A DNA stretch of 64,000 nucleotides from Oenanthe sinensis. Lineage: Eukaryota > Streptophyta > Magnoliopsida > Apiales > Apiaceae. Location: NCBI GenBank assembly GCA_028671895.1, contig CM053809.1, forward strand, positions 2,897,501-2,961,500, read 5' to 3'. The number at the start of each line of letters is the position of its first letter. Within the stretch, counting starts at the first letter, position 1. Position numbers and translations under genes: made by a program. Positions 55,151 to 64,000 of the stretch are shown here, piece by piece. The notes beneath the pieces were generated by a model that saw only the letters and a list, made by a program, of their open reading frames with translations, was not told the DNA's origin and ran no database searches.

Positions 55151-57943
55151 ATGGCAAGAACACGACGAATTGACGGAGACATCGTCCCTACCACAGGTGA
55201 TCCGACTGCTATCATCCCTCCTGATGAAACTCAAACTACCGAGGTCCCCGCTGGAACCCAAGATCCTAATACTCAAAGGCTTGGTCCGTTTAGTGAGATC
55301 GTCCACTCCACCAATCCTGAGGAAATCGTCCATGGATCCAACCCACTATCCCAGGTAACTCAAACTCCTTTTATGGCTACTGCTCCTCACGCGCAAATTT
55401 CCACTATTGTTATTCCTAGTAGCACTGTTGTCCAAACAAGACTTGGAATCTCCCAAGCCTATCCCCCTCCTTACATCAGAGGGTTGGAACCCCAGAACTA
55501 TGGGCGTAGAGAAGATGTCCGTGATTTCTCAGGACCATACTCAACTGATGATGAAAGCTCAGAAGGCACTGATGTCAATCCCAGGAGAAGAAGGACTGGT
55601 AAAGAGCCCGCTGGAAGCCGGCGTTCACAGTCCCGTAGGACACTAGAACAGAAAATTGTTTCCTACGAGGCTGAACTCAAAGAACTAAAGAAAAGCTTGG
55701 ATCGGCAGGATAGAAGGACAGCCTCAAGGTATGAAGCTCCTGACGTCATAGAACTAGATGAAACCCCACGAGGGAGAAGAACGGAAATTACTAGGGCTGA
55801 ACCCGCTGAATTATTGCCTCTCAGAGATCCTGATGATCCCACCCCGCCTTTTACCGAAACCATCATGAACGCTCACATCTCAAGTAAGTTCAAAATGCCC
55901 ACCATCAAAGTGTATGATAGAGCAGGCGATCCAGCCAATCACGTGAGGACCTTCTCGAATGCATTACTACTACAACCTATCAATGATGATGTGAAGTGTA
56001 GGGCGTTTCCCCAAACCCTGGGGGGCATGGCCCAACGTTGGTATAGCCGGTTACCTCCCAACTCCATCGGATCCTTCAAAGAACTTAACAAGGCCTTTAT
56101 AAGCCAGTTTATAAGCGGAAGAGTGCACGAAAAAAGCTCGGCTTCTCTCATGAATCTGGAACAAGGAAAGAACGAATCCCTGAGGGACTACCTTAACCGC
56201 TTCACCAAGGAAGCCTTGAAAGTCCCAGACTTGGATGAGAAAGTGGCTATGATAGCCTTACAACAGGGGACGACTGATCCTTATTTCAAGAGATCTCTAG
56301 CCAAACACCCGCCTGGGAACATGCTTCTTCTCCAAGACAGAGCAGGGAAATACATCAAGGCAGAAGAAAGCATGAAGAAAACCACTATATCAGTGGCTAC
56401 ACATAGGAATAATAACAAGAAGAGGAAAGGTGATCAAGAATATGACGCCCGAGACAAGTACTCCAAGATGGATAAAGATTCTGAATCCCCTCCTAAGAAA
56501 AATAGTTTTGTGCCAAAATTCGCTGAATATGCAAGGCTGAATGCATCTCGAAGTCAAATCCTTATGGATATTGAAAGAGATCGAGACCTGAGGTGGCCTA
56601 AACCCCTAAAGTCTAATCCTGAGAAAAGAAACAAGAATGCGTTTTGTCGGTTTCATAGGGATACCGGGCATGATACGGATGACTGCAGACAATTGAAAGA
56701 TGAAATCGAATTCCTTATCAGAAGAGGAAAACTTTCCAAGTACACCAAGGATGGAAGTCATGATAGGCGCGACGATAACAGAAAAAATAATGATGGCCGG
56801 GATAGGAATCCTCAACCTAGAGGACCGGTTATTAATATAATTTTCGGAGGACTCATTGTTGCGGGGATTTCAAGGAATTCAAGAAAAGCATACGCAAGAG
56901 AGGTTATGCAAGTTGTAGGAGAAGCACCTAAACGTGCTAGGACGGAGGCGGTTATATCTTTTGATGACTCGGACCTGGAAGGAATAAAGTTTCCTCATGA
57001 TGATCCTCTCGTTATTGCCCCTTTGATAGGCAACTCAGAGGTAAAGAGAGTCCTAGTGGACAATGGAGCGTCTGTTGATATCTTGTTCCATGATGCATTT
57101 GTAAAGATGGGATACAACGATTCCCAGCTAACCCTTTCGAATGTTCCCATCTATGGCTTCAATGGAGTGGAGTCGAAAGTAGAAGGAACCATTCAGCTAC
57201 CCGTGACAATGGAAAGAGAACCTAAAGAGGTCACTCAGATGCTAACTTTTCTGGTGGTCAAAGCATCTTCTACATACAACGCTATCCTTGGAAGAACAGG
57301 TTTGCATGCTTTTAAGGTTGTAGCCTCAAGTTATCACTTAAAAATCAAGTTTCCCACTAGAATCGGTGTTGGGGAGGAGAAAGGAGACCAGAAAATGGCA
57401 AGAAGTTGCTACGTGGCAACCCTGAGACCCGATGGAGCCGGGGGGCAAGTCCTACCCATAGAGGACATGGACTCAAGAGAAAACGAGGAACGAAGGGGAA
57501 AGCCAGCTGAGGACTTGGTTCCAATCCCTTTAGTTCCAGGAGAACCAGAGAAGGTCACCTATATTGGGGCCTCATTAGAAGAGCCTATGAAAGAAAAATT
57601 GACAAAGTTCTTGCAAGAAATAGGAGACTTATTTGCCTGGACAGCCGCTGATATGCCGGGAATTAACCCTGAACTGATCACTCATAAGCTTAACGTGGAT
57701 CCACAGCGAAAAACGGTGAAGCAAAAGAAGAGAAATTTTGCTCCAGAAAGGCAGGAAGCCATAAAGCAAGAGGTGGAAAAGCTCTTGAAGGCTGGATTCA
57801 TCAAAGAAATTCAATATCCCGAATGGCTTGCTAATCCTGTAATGGTCAGGAAATCCAATGGAAAGTGGAGGATGTGCGTCGACTTCACTGATTTAAATGA
57901 TGCATGCCCAAAGGATTGTTTGTTTACCCCTCCCGAGGATTGA
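55151..57943 (+). CDS. gag-pol: Gag, protease and RT start, element G
   Basis: 930 codons starting MARTRRIDGDIVPTTGD. The first 240 residues are low-complexity with an Arg-rich part and a short coiled coil. Residues about 250-400 are a retrotransposon Gag domain (LGGMAQRWYSRLPPNSI, FISQF). A zinc-knuckle-like motif CRFHRDTGHDTDDC lies near residue 500. The protease site VDNGASVDILF lies near residue 636 with its Asp. RT begins about residue 870 with KSNGKWRMCVDFTDLN. The last residues are read out of frame after about 4 extra nt near 57918 (TTTG repeated); the true protein continues in 57919-60038. Confidence 0.93.
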   Translation: MARTRRIDGDIVPTTGDPTAIIPPDETQTTEVPAGTQDPNTQRLGPFSEIVHSTNPEEIVHGSNPLSQVTQTPFMATAPHAQISTIVIPSSTVVQTRLGISQAYPPPYIRGLEPQNYGRREDVRDFSGPYSTDDESSEGTDVNPRRRRTGKEPAGSRRSQSRRTLEQKIVSYEAELKELKKSLDRQDRRTASRYEAPDVIELDETPRGRRTEITRAEPAELLPLRDPDDPTPPFTETIMNAHISSKFKMPTIKVYDRAGDPANHVRTFSNALLLQPINDDVKCRAFPQTLGGMAQRWYSRLPPNSIGSFKELNKAFISQFISGRVHEKSSASLMNLEQGKNESLRDYLNRFTKEALKVPDLDEKVAMIALQQGTTDPYFKRSLAKHPPGNMLLLQDRAGKYIKAEESMKKTTISVATHRNNNKKRKGDQEYDARDKYSKMDKDSESPPKKNSFVPKFAEYARLNASRSQILMDIERDRDLRWPKPLKSNPEKRNKNAFCRFHRDTGHDTDDCRQLKDEIEFLIRRGKLSKYTKDGSHDRRDDNRKNNDGRDRNPQPRGPVINIIFGGLIVAGISRNSRKAYAREVMQVVGEAPKRARTEAVISFDDSDLEGIKFPHDDPLVIAPLIGNSEVKRVLVDNGASVDILFHDAFVKMGYNDSQLTLSNVPIYGFNGVESKVEGTIQLPVTMEREPKEVTQMLTFLVVKASSTYNAILGRTGLHAFKVVASSYHLKIKFPTRIGVGEEKGDQKMARSCYVATLRPDGAGGQVLPIEDMDSRENEERRGKPAEDLVPIPLVPGEPEKVTYIGASLEEPMKEKLTKFLQEIGDLFAWTAADMPGINPELITHKLNVDPQRKTVKQKKRNFAPERQEAIKQEVEKLLKAGFIKEIQYPEWLANPVMVRKSNGKWRMCVDFTDLNDACPKDCLFTPPED

Positions 57944-60038
57944 TGCACTCATAGATGCCACGGCGGGACATGAAATGTTAAGCTTCATGGATGGATTTAG
58001 TGGATACAATCAAATCCGGATGCACGAAGATGACATCGCCAAGGTATCCTTCATCACTGACTTTGGTGTATTTTGTTATCTCGTTATGGCCTTTGGGTTA
58101 AAGAATGCAGGGGCCACCTATCAAAGGCTGATAAACAAAATTTTCAAGCATCTTATTGGAAAAACCATGGAGGTCTACGTTGATGATATGCTAGTCAAAA
58201 GTCTCGATAAGGCCGATCATATTGAGCATCTGCAAGAGGCTTTCGAAGTGCTAAGACACCACAATATGATGCTTAACCCTGCAAAGTGCGCCTTTGGCGT
58301 GGGGTCTGGAAAATTCCTAGGAATGATGGTCTCTAAAAGAGGGATTGAGGCCAATCCTGACAAAATCAAGGCCATACTCGACATGGAACCTCCAAAAACA
58401 GTAAGGGACGTCCAAAAATTGACAGGAAGAGTTGCTGCCCTGGGGAGGTTTGTCTCGAAGTCTGGGGATAAATGTCTACAATTCTTCAAGACATTGAAAA
58501 AAGTTAAAGATTTCGTGTGGACAGAAGAAAGTCAAACGGCCTTTGAGGAACTGAAGAAATATATGGCTAAAGCCCCGTTGTTGGCCAAGCCTAGCCCCGA
58601 TGACATCTTATACTTGTATTTGGCCATATCAGAAAAGGCCCTGAGTGCTGTCCTTATAAAGGAGGAGGAGAAAATTCAAAAGTTAGTCTATTATGTGAGC
58701 AAGGTTTTGCATGGGGCGGAACTTAACTACTCCAGAATTGAGAAGTTTGCACTGGCCTTGGTAATGGCCTCGAGGAAACTACGCCCCTATTTCCAAGCTC
58801 ATAAAATCGAAGTATTAACTGATCAACCCTTGAGAAACATTATACACAACCCCAAGTCAAGTGGAAGACTGATTAAGTGGGCCATTGAGCTAGGAGAATT
58901 CGATATCAAGTATAAGCCTCGAACGGCCATTAAATCTCAAGCTCTTGCTGACTTCGTGGTCGAATGTACTATTGACGACCAAGAAGTCGAGGGGCAGGAT
59001 AGTGAGAAAGCAACACAAAAAGAAGAAGAACAAACTCCTAAAGAATATTGGGTGCTCAATTTTGATGGGGCATCAAAAACAAAGTCTAGCGGCGCAGGCT
59101 TGGTACTACAAAGTCCCGAAGGATTCATCATTGAGTATGCTATTAAGCTTGACTTCCCAACAACCAACAATGAAGCCGAATATGAAGCCCTGATAGCAGG
59201 CCTAGGTTTGGCCAAAGCACTAAATGTCAAGCATCTCAAAGTTTGTGGAGACTCAAAGCTGGTTATATCCCAAGTGAATGGGGATTTTGAAGCAAGGGAA
59301 GGAATCATGATCAAATACCTCCGGTTGGTCAAAGCTATAATGACGCAGTTTGAAGAATGTCAGGTTGAGTATATTCCTAGAGAAGAGAATGCGAAGGCTG
59401 ATGCCTTGTCAAAGTTCGCCACATCAGAAGCAGATGAACATGTGGGGAGTGTGTACTTCCAAATCTTGAAGACCCCTAGCGTCAATGCAAAGATGGTAGC
59501 CCCGATAAACATGGGCAGTTGCTGGATGGACCCAATTAGAGCCCACCTTCAATCTGGATGGACTCCTAACAACCCCATGGAAGCCAGAAAACTCACCGTG
59601 AGGGCCGTAAGGTACGCTCTTATTGATGGAATTCTCTACAAGAAATCTTTTGTTATTCCATACTTGAAATGTTTGAGGCCAGATGAAGGTCATGAGCCTT
59701 TGAAAGAAGTACACGAAGGAACCTGCGGTCAACACTTGGGGGGCAGGGCTTTGGCCCATAAAATCACCCGCCTTGGTTTTTACTGGCCTGACTTGATAAA
59801 AGATTCGAAAGAATACGTAAGAAGATGTGACAGGTGCCAAAGGCATGCACCGGTTGTTAGACAACCACCTGAGATGTTGACGTCCATCAATTCCCCTATC
59901 CCTTTTGCAATGTGGGGAATGGACATCCTTGGACCCTTTCCAATAGCTAGCGAACAGAGAAAATTCCTGATCGTTGCGATCGATTACTTCACTAAATGGA
60001 TCGAGGCTAAACCATTAGCCAAGATAACCACAAAGTAA
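57919..60038 (+). CDS. pol: RT, RNase H, second RNase H and integrase start, element G
   Basis: The open frame begins nominally at 57897, but homology starts about 57919 (LPRIDALIDATAGH). RT: SFMDGFSGYNQI, FGLKNAGATYQ, YVDDML (58176-58190). First RNase H about 58605-58965 (VLTDQPL). Second RNase H about 59045-59420 with NFDGAS, NNEAEYEAL, GDSKLV and AKADALSKF, so all four acidic residues are present; an extra RNase H of archaeal type marks Tat elements. Integrase zinc site HEGTCGQHLGG..CDRCQRHAP at 59710-59860, then GMDILGPFP with the first catalytic Asp. Stops at TAA 60036-60038, where a Gln codon would be expected. Confidence 0.93.
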
Positions 60039-60755
60039 GTAGCTCAATTCTTCTGGGAAAACATCATATGTAGGTATGGAATACCACGAATACTGGTGAC
60101 GGACAATGGCACACAATTCAACAATGAAGAATTCAAAGGATATTGCACTGATAATGACATCAATCTACGCTTCACTTCTGTTGCACACCCCCAAGCAAAT
60201 GGGCAGGCTGAGGTAACCAATCGAATCATCCTTGATGGTCTCAAGAAAAGGATCAAGCGTTCTGCCAACACTTGGGTGGATGAGCTTTTGCCAATACTCT
60301 GGGCATACAGAACCACCCATAAAGTTACTACTGATGCAACTCCGTTCTTCCTGGCTTATGGGGCCGAGGCAGTGGTTCCAGTCGAAATATCACATGTATC
60401 CCCAAGAATCAAGGCCTTTGAACCTGAGGAAAATGAAGAAGGAATGAAACTTACGTTAGACTTGATAGATGAAGTCAGGGACAAAGCTCATGCAAAAATC
60501 GTCGAATATCAAAAGAAATCATCTTTCTACTACAACTTAAGAGTTAAAGAAAGATTTTTTAGACAAGGGGAGTTAGTCCTCAGGAAAGCTGAAGCTTCCG
60601 GGGTAGGCCCCAAAGGCAAATTAGCCCCCAACTGGGAAGGGCCGTACAAGATAAAACAAGTAAAGGGGGGAGGATCATACATCCTTAAAACCCTAGAAGA
60701 TGTTGAGGTACCAAGGACTTGGCATGCTTCAAACCTGAAAGTTTATTATGTTTAA
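60039..60755 (+). CDS. pol: Integrase core end and C-terminal part, element G
   Basis: Same frame as the ORF before the TAA. Reads TDNGTQFNNEEF (second catalytic Asp), HPQANGQAEVTNRII (catalytic Glu), LPILWAYRTT, then the C-terminal region with LAPNWEGPYKI and TWHASNLKVYYV before the stop. The integrase D-D-E set is complete apart from the preceding nonsense codon. Confidence 0.92.
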   Translation, partial: VAQFFWENIICRYGIPRILVTDNGTQFNNEEFKGYCTDNDINLRFTSVAHPQANGQAEVTNRIILDGLKKRIKRSANTWVDELLPILWAYRTTHKVTTDATPFFLAYGAEAVVPVEISHVSPRIKAFEPEENEEGMKLTLDLIDEVRDKAHAKIVEYQKKSSFYYNLRVKERFFRQGELVLRKAEASGVGPKGKLAPNWEGPYKIKQVKGGGSYILKTLEDVEVPRTWHASNLKVYYV

Positions 60756-61288
60756 AGAATTCAATTATGAGTTCTTATATTTAATAGGAACTAAGTAGAA
60801 ATAAGGTTCGATGAAACCATTAGGATGTAAGAGCTTTTCGCTCCAGACAAGATTCTCATTTTGTAAGGGTTGTGCCCACTTTAGCCTCGAAGGCATTATT
60901 AATAAAATTCCCAGCTTTATAGCACCTTAAAACATGTGTGTTTAGCCTAGAGTGGGCAATTCCTCAGTTCCTTTGTGATAAAGGAACTAGATCAAAGCCT
61001 GGATAGACGCTTTAATATATATGCTTATTTGTTCTTTATGCTCGAAAAGTATATTTTATCAAATATACTAAGGCACGAAAAAGGACAAAAAGTAGCACAG
61101 TTGGCGCTTCAAGTAATGTCCAGATTTATCTGTTCCTTTATGCTCAAAAAGGTATATTTTATCAAATATCCTAAGGCGTAAAACAGAAAAACAAATAACA
61201 AAAGGCTTCTTATAAATAAAAGGTCTTGGGGGTTACATAAGTTAAAAAACTGAATGGAAGTACAAGAAATCCAGAAGGAAAACACTAG
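60756..61288 (+). repeat. Spacer after pol of element G with two-copy repeat
   Basis: Non-coding. A stretch of about 55 bp occurs at about 61028-61082 and again at about 61129-61183 (TTTATGCTC.AAAA.GTATATTTTATC then AAATAT.CTAAGGC), 101 bp apart. The final part leads to the stop of the antisense ORF. Confidence 0.7.
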
Positions 61289-61291
61289 AAA

Positions 61292-62545
61292 CTACAGAAG
61301 GTCATCATCCTCATCCTCATCCGTATCCGCGTCCTTCTTCTCCTCCTCTGCGTCTTTCTGGGCAGCCTCCTCGGCCTCAGGAGAATCAAAGATTTTCTCA
61401 AAATCATCCAGGGCCTCACCACCCGAAATATCATCAGAATTACCCTCGTGGGTGGTGGAGGTCACAGCCAAAGGCCGTCCCATGGGAGCAGGGAAGTCGG
61501 CCGGATCAAACAAGCCTGGATATTTAGCCAAGATGGCGTTAAGACATTTATCCCAAGTCTGGGCCCCAGCAGTCTCAAAGACCAAATCGTCATGCTTGTC
61601 TATGAAGGCATAGAACTCCTCTGACTCCATGTAGTTGCTGATCATGACCTCCCTCTCGGCCCTTAGCTCTCGCAACTCTGCGTGAGCTGCAATCAGTTCT
61701 TGATCCTTCTCGAGCAATTTCTTCTCGAGAACAGCCACTTTCTCATCAGCTTTGGCCTTGGCCTTCCTCTGAGCTTTTTCATAATAACGCCAGCTTTTGG
61801 CCTGATGGGCCATGGTCTGAAAGTAGGTGTTGACCTGTTAAAAAAAAGGGGGGGTAAGAAGCAGAGAAAATCAAAAAAAACAATTAAGTAAGCAAAGAGA
61901 GGTAATGGGTTAGGCCTTACCATAGCTATGGCCTGGGAGCCAAGAGACTCTGCCTCCTCAATATCTGTCTTCAGAACAATTTTGGCCTTGTCGGCCGGGG
62001 GAATCGAGTTCTGGGACCAATCGACAGAATTCAAGACACTCCCCACCACGGTGTCTTGCTTCTTGATACCCTAGCTTGGCCTCCAAGCCGCCGTGACTGG
62101 ATCCTCATCCTCTTCGCGAGGCCTTTTTCCCTTGCCCTTACTCTGGGCCCCTTCACAATGTCGAAGGAAGCCGGGAACATTGGGCTCCTTTATCGGGCCT
62201 TCCTGGGCTTCGTGGGCCTTGCGCATCTTATGGGTCTCTTGGTCACCCACGCCCAAATGAAAATTGATATTTTCAGCAGCTGCAAAACAAACAAGGAAAT
62301 AAAAATCGGGCTCAGAAAAATCAAAAAGAAAAAAAACAAGTCAAGTAGAAATGGTACCCTTGTCAGAAACATGAGAAAGGCCAACGACCTTTAAAGAAAA
62401 TTCTTCAAGAAGCTTCCGATAATGGGTTTGGCCTCTGTCTTGACCCAGATCCGCCACAATCAGTTTTTCTTCTGAGGTCAACTGGATCAGGCCTGCATTG
62501 TCGTCCTTAACCTTGCAAAACGAGGTCCTGAAGAGGGTGCCCCAA
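61292..62545 (-). CDS. Antisense ORF of element G, three exons, truncated and with one stop
   Basis: On the minus strand, exon 1 (62545-62358, start missing) reads FDWGTLFRTSFCKVKDDNAG. An intron at 62357-62280 has GTACC and TTGCAG ends. Exon 2 is 62279-61921; a TAG at 62073-62071 breaks it. A second intron at 61920-61835 has GTAAGG and TTTAACAG. Exon 3 (61834-61292) reads NTYFQTMAHQAKSWRYYEKAQRKAKAK, a charged coiled coil, then FDPADFPAPMG and an acidic end. Frames join correctly over both introns. A reverse extra ORF between pol and the 3' LTR is known in Tat elements such as Grande. Function unknown. Confidence 0.7.
61835..61920 (-). other. Putative intron in the antisense ORF of element G
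   Basis: 86 bp on the minus strand. Donor ATG|GTAAGG, acceptor preceded by a long T run and ending TTAACAG. Joining the flanks keeps the frame (AIAM to VNTYFQ). Confidence 0.65.
62280..62357 (-). other. Putative intron in the antisense ORF of element G
   Basis: 78 bp on the minus strand. Donor AAGG|GTACCA, T-rich tract, acceptor TTTTGCAG. Joining the flanks keeps the frame (SDK to AENINF). Confidence 0.6.
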
Positions 62546-62559
62546 TCAAAATATATATG

Positions 62560-63183
62560 TGTATTACTAATTTGTTATGATTCTAAGATCTCTTTTTTCC
62601 CATCCGCCACTAATAATATCAATGTCACCAATGTAGGTCAAGCAACCCACGACATCTAGATAAGTATTAGTAAAATTATGTAAATATTAAATAATATAAT
62701 TTAAAATTATATATGTGATGTGGGCTAAAAGTAAGTCCTAAAGACACAATTAATGTGGCATTAATTGTACCTAGTTTGGTCCAAACGGGAGGCCCATTAA
62801 ATGAAGCTTGAAACCCTAATTAGCAAATAAATTCGTAATTAATTAATTGGCTAAATATACAGCTAATTAATTATGTCCAACTACAAGGAAACCTATTCCT
62901 ACATGGAAACTGCTTCTACAAAGGATCCAGAGTCCTTCTAGGAAATACCATATCAATCAAGGTTCATAAACCTACTCTAATTCTTAGACTCTCTACGTCT
63001 ATATAAAGGGCCTAACCCCTCATCATTAGAACTACGTTTTGGCTTGATTCTCTAAACACAACAGAGATACGTAGGCATCTTGTGAGGGCAGAACCAAGCT
63101 TCGAAACACAAGCTCAGCCATTAAAGCTCGTTAAGCTCCGACATACATCGCATTAACTACACCCTAGTTTTTATTCCACAACA
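62560..63183 (+). repeat. 3' LTR of element G
   Basis: 624 bp. Same as the 5' LTR except two substitutions and the 14-bp gap near its start. TATATAA at 63000-63006. Preceded not by a purine tract but by TCAAAATATATATG, which equals the DNA outside the 5' LTR. Confidence 0.92.
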
Positions 63184-63186
63184 ATA

Positions 63187-63402
63187 TGTGTGTGACTTAT
63201 AATATCTTATTTTAGTAAAATATCTGACAATATATTAGTGTCATTAACATGTGCTTCAATTATATCGGGACATATGAATTTAAAATTATACGTGTGTGTG
63301 TGACTTATAATATCTTATTTTAGCAAAATACATGACAGTATATTAGTGTCATTAACATGTGCTTTAATTATATCGGGACATGTGGACTCAAATCCATGTA
63401 GT
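63187..63402. repeat. Two-copy tandem repeat, about 108-bp unit
   Basis: Units at about 63187-63294 and 63295-63402, both with GTGTGTGACTTATAATATC, TATTAGTGTCATTAACATGT and ATATCGGGACAT, and a few differences. It begins inside the ATATG target duplication of element G. Confidence 0.8.
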
Positions 63403-64000
63403 GTTATGTTGATGATTCTTTTTTCCAATTTTTTTGAGCCATTGTACGTAGAAACATCACTTTAAACTCACATGATAGTGGTCTATATCGACTGGTACTT
63501 GCAACTACTTTTAAGTTTTTAATGCTATATAAAAACCCTTCTTCCAAAATATGTTTGAATCGAAAAAGTAGATACTTTTGAGTTGTTGCATGGATACGAT
63601 TTTGCTATCATAAATTAAAGTATAAAAAAGTTAATATGAATGCATATTTGTAATAAATTAATAAATAACAAAAATTTATTAACTTTCTCATCAATTAAAA
63701 TAATGTCAAGACTAAATTGATCGCTTGTTTGTGTATTGATTGCATCCCACATCCTGCATACTCTCACTTTTATCACTAAATCGTCTCTATTGTTATTCAA
63801 AACATTCAAGGGAGTGTAATCAATGATGTATTAGACGATGAATGTAAATAGCTCTGTGATAAATTTATTGTGATTTATTTTTTGATACCTGATCTTTAAT
63901 TTATATAAGTGATTGACTATTATTTTTTAGATGGAAACACATTCAATTTAGGTAAAAAAATAAATTAACTTTTTTTTTTATTATAAATAGCGTTTTTTTG
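63403..64000. other. AT-rich DNA without recognisable genes
   Basis: No supported coding sequence or clear repeat; short open frames look like chance frames. Confidence 0.6.

Larger units (their letters stand above)
54480..63183 (+). mobile_element. Ty3/gypsy element G, Tat type, with antisense ORF
   Basis: 8,704 bp with ATATG duplications (54475-54479 and 63184-63188). LTRs 54480-55117 (638 bp) and 62560-63183 (624 bp) differ by two substitutions and one 14-bp gap by eye, so the element is young. Order gag-PR-RT-RH-second RH-IN with RT before IN is Ty3/gypsy. The second RNase H and the RT style (ACPKD..PLPRID) fit the plant Tat lineage. Coding breaks: a 4-nt insertion near 57918, a TAA at 60036-60038. 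No purine tract precedes the 3' LTR. Confidence 0.95.

Noticed and set aside
55407..55646. 79-codon plus-strand ORF in the gag region of G, in another frame
   Set aside because: Overlaps the long gag-pol frame and has no start context or homology to support it.

Overview
This window is plant nuclear DNA, AT-rich and almost wholly made of LTR retrotransposons and their remains. A eudicot is likely from the Ty1/copia and Ty3/gypsy types present; the species cannot be told from the sequence. I found no convincing host gene, tRNA, rRNA or CRISPR array.

Layout, left to right. 1-1141: 5' end of a minus-strand copia element (A) that runs off the window. 1142-3454: AT-rich DNA without genes. 3455-4678 and 17648-18052: pieces of older copia pol genes (R2 on plus, R1 on minus). 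4679-17642: a complete minus-strand copia element (B) inserted in R1, with GTAAC target duplications, LTRs about 1 percent different, gag, pol and a third ORF of about 1,350 codons. 18053 to about 44690: an old minus-strand copia element (C), itself hit by a complete plus-strand sister of B (D, 25741-38727, GAAAT duplications) and by two solo LTRs of one other family (S1, 20644-22192, TTTCT; S2, 41707-43091, TCAAC). About 44800-45111: a third, truncated LTR of that family (H). 45112-53490: a 5'-truncated plus-strand copia element (F). 53491-54474: AT-rich DNA. 54480-63183: a young Ty3/gypsy element of Tat type (G, ATATG duplications) with gag-protease-RT-RNase H, a second RNase H, integrase, and an antisense intron-containing ORF. 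63184-64000: AT-rich flank starting with a two-copy tandem repeat.

The copia elements B, C, D and F share one plan: LTR, iMet-type primer binding site (where kept), gag, pol (PR-IN-RT-RH), a spacer, then a very long ORF3 and the 3' LTR. This resembles Sirevirus-like copia elements with an extra 3' ORF. Two things stand out. First, each family carries its own short motif many times, in the LTR, in the RH-ORF3 spacer and, for B, D and F, in the flexible linkers of its proteins: ATCAATTGAT-like in B and D, AACTCTGAT-like in A and F, GGTATGACTTTT-like in C (non-coding only). Second, ORF3 is preceded in B and D by what looks like its own plant promoter (TATAAATAG, CT-rich leader, AACCCTAA box); F keeps the leader. 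ORF3 frames stay open over more than 4 kb in B and F, broken by stop codons but by no frameshift I can see.
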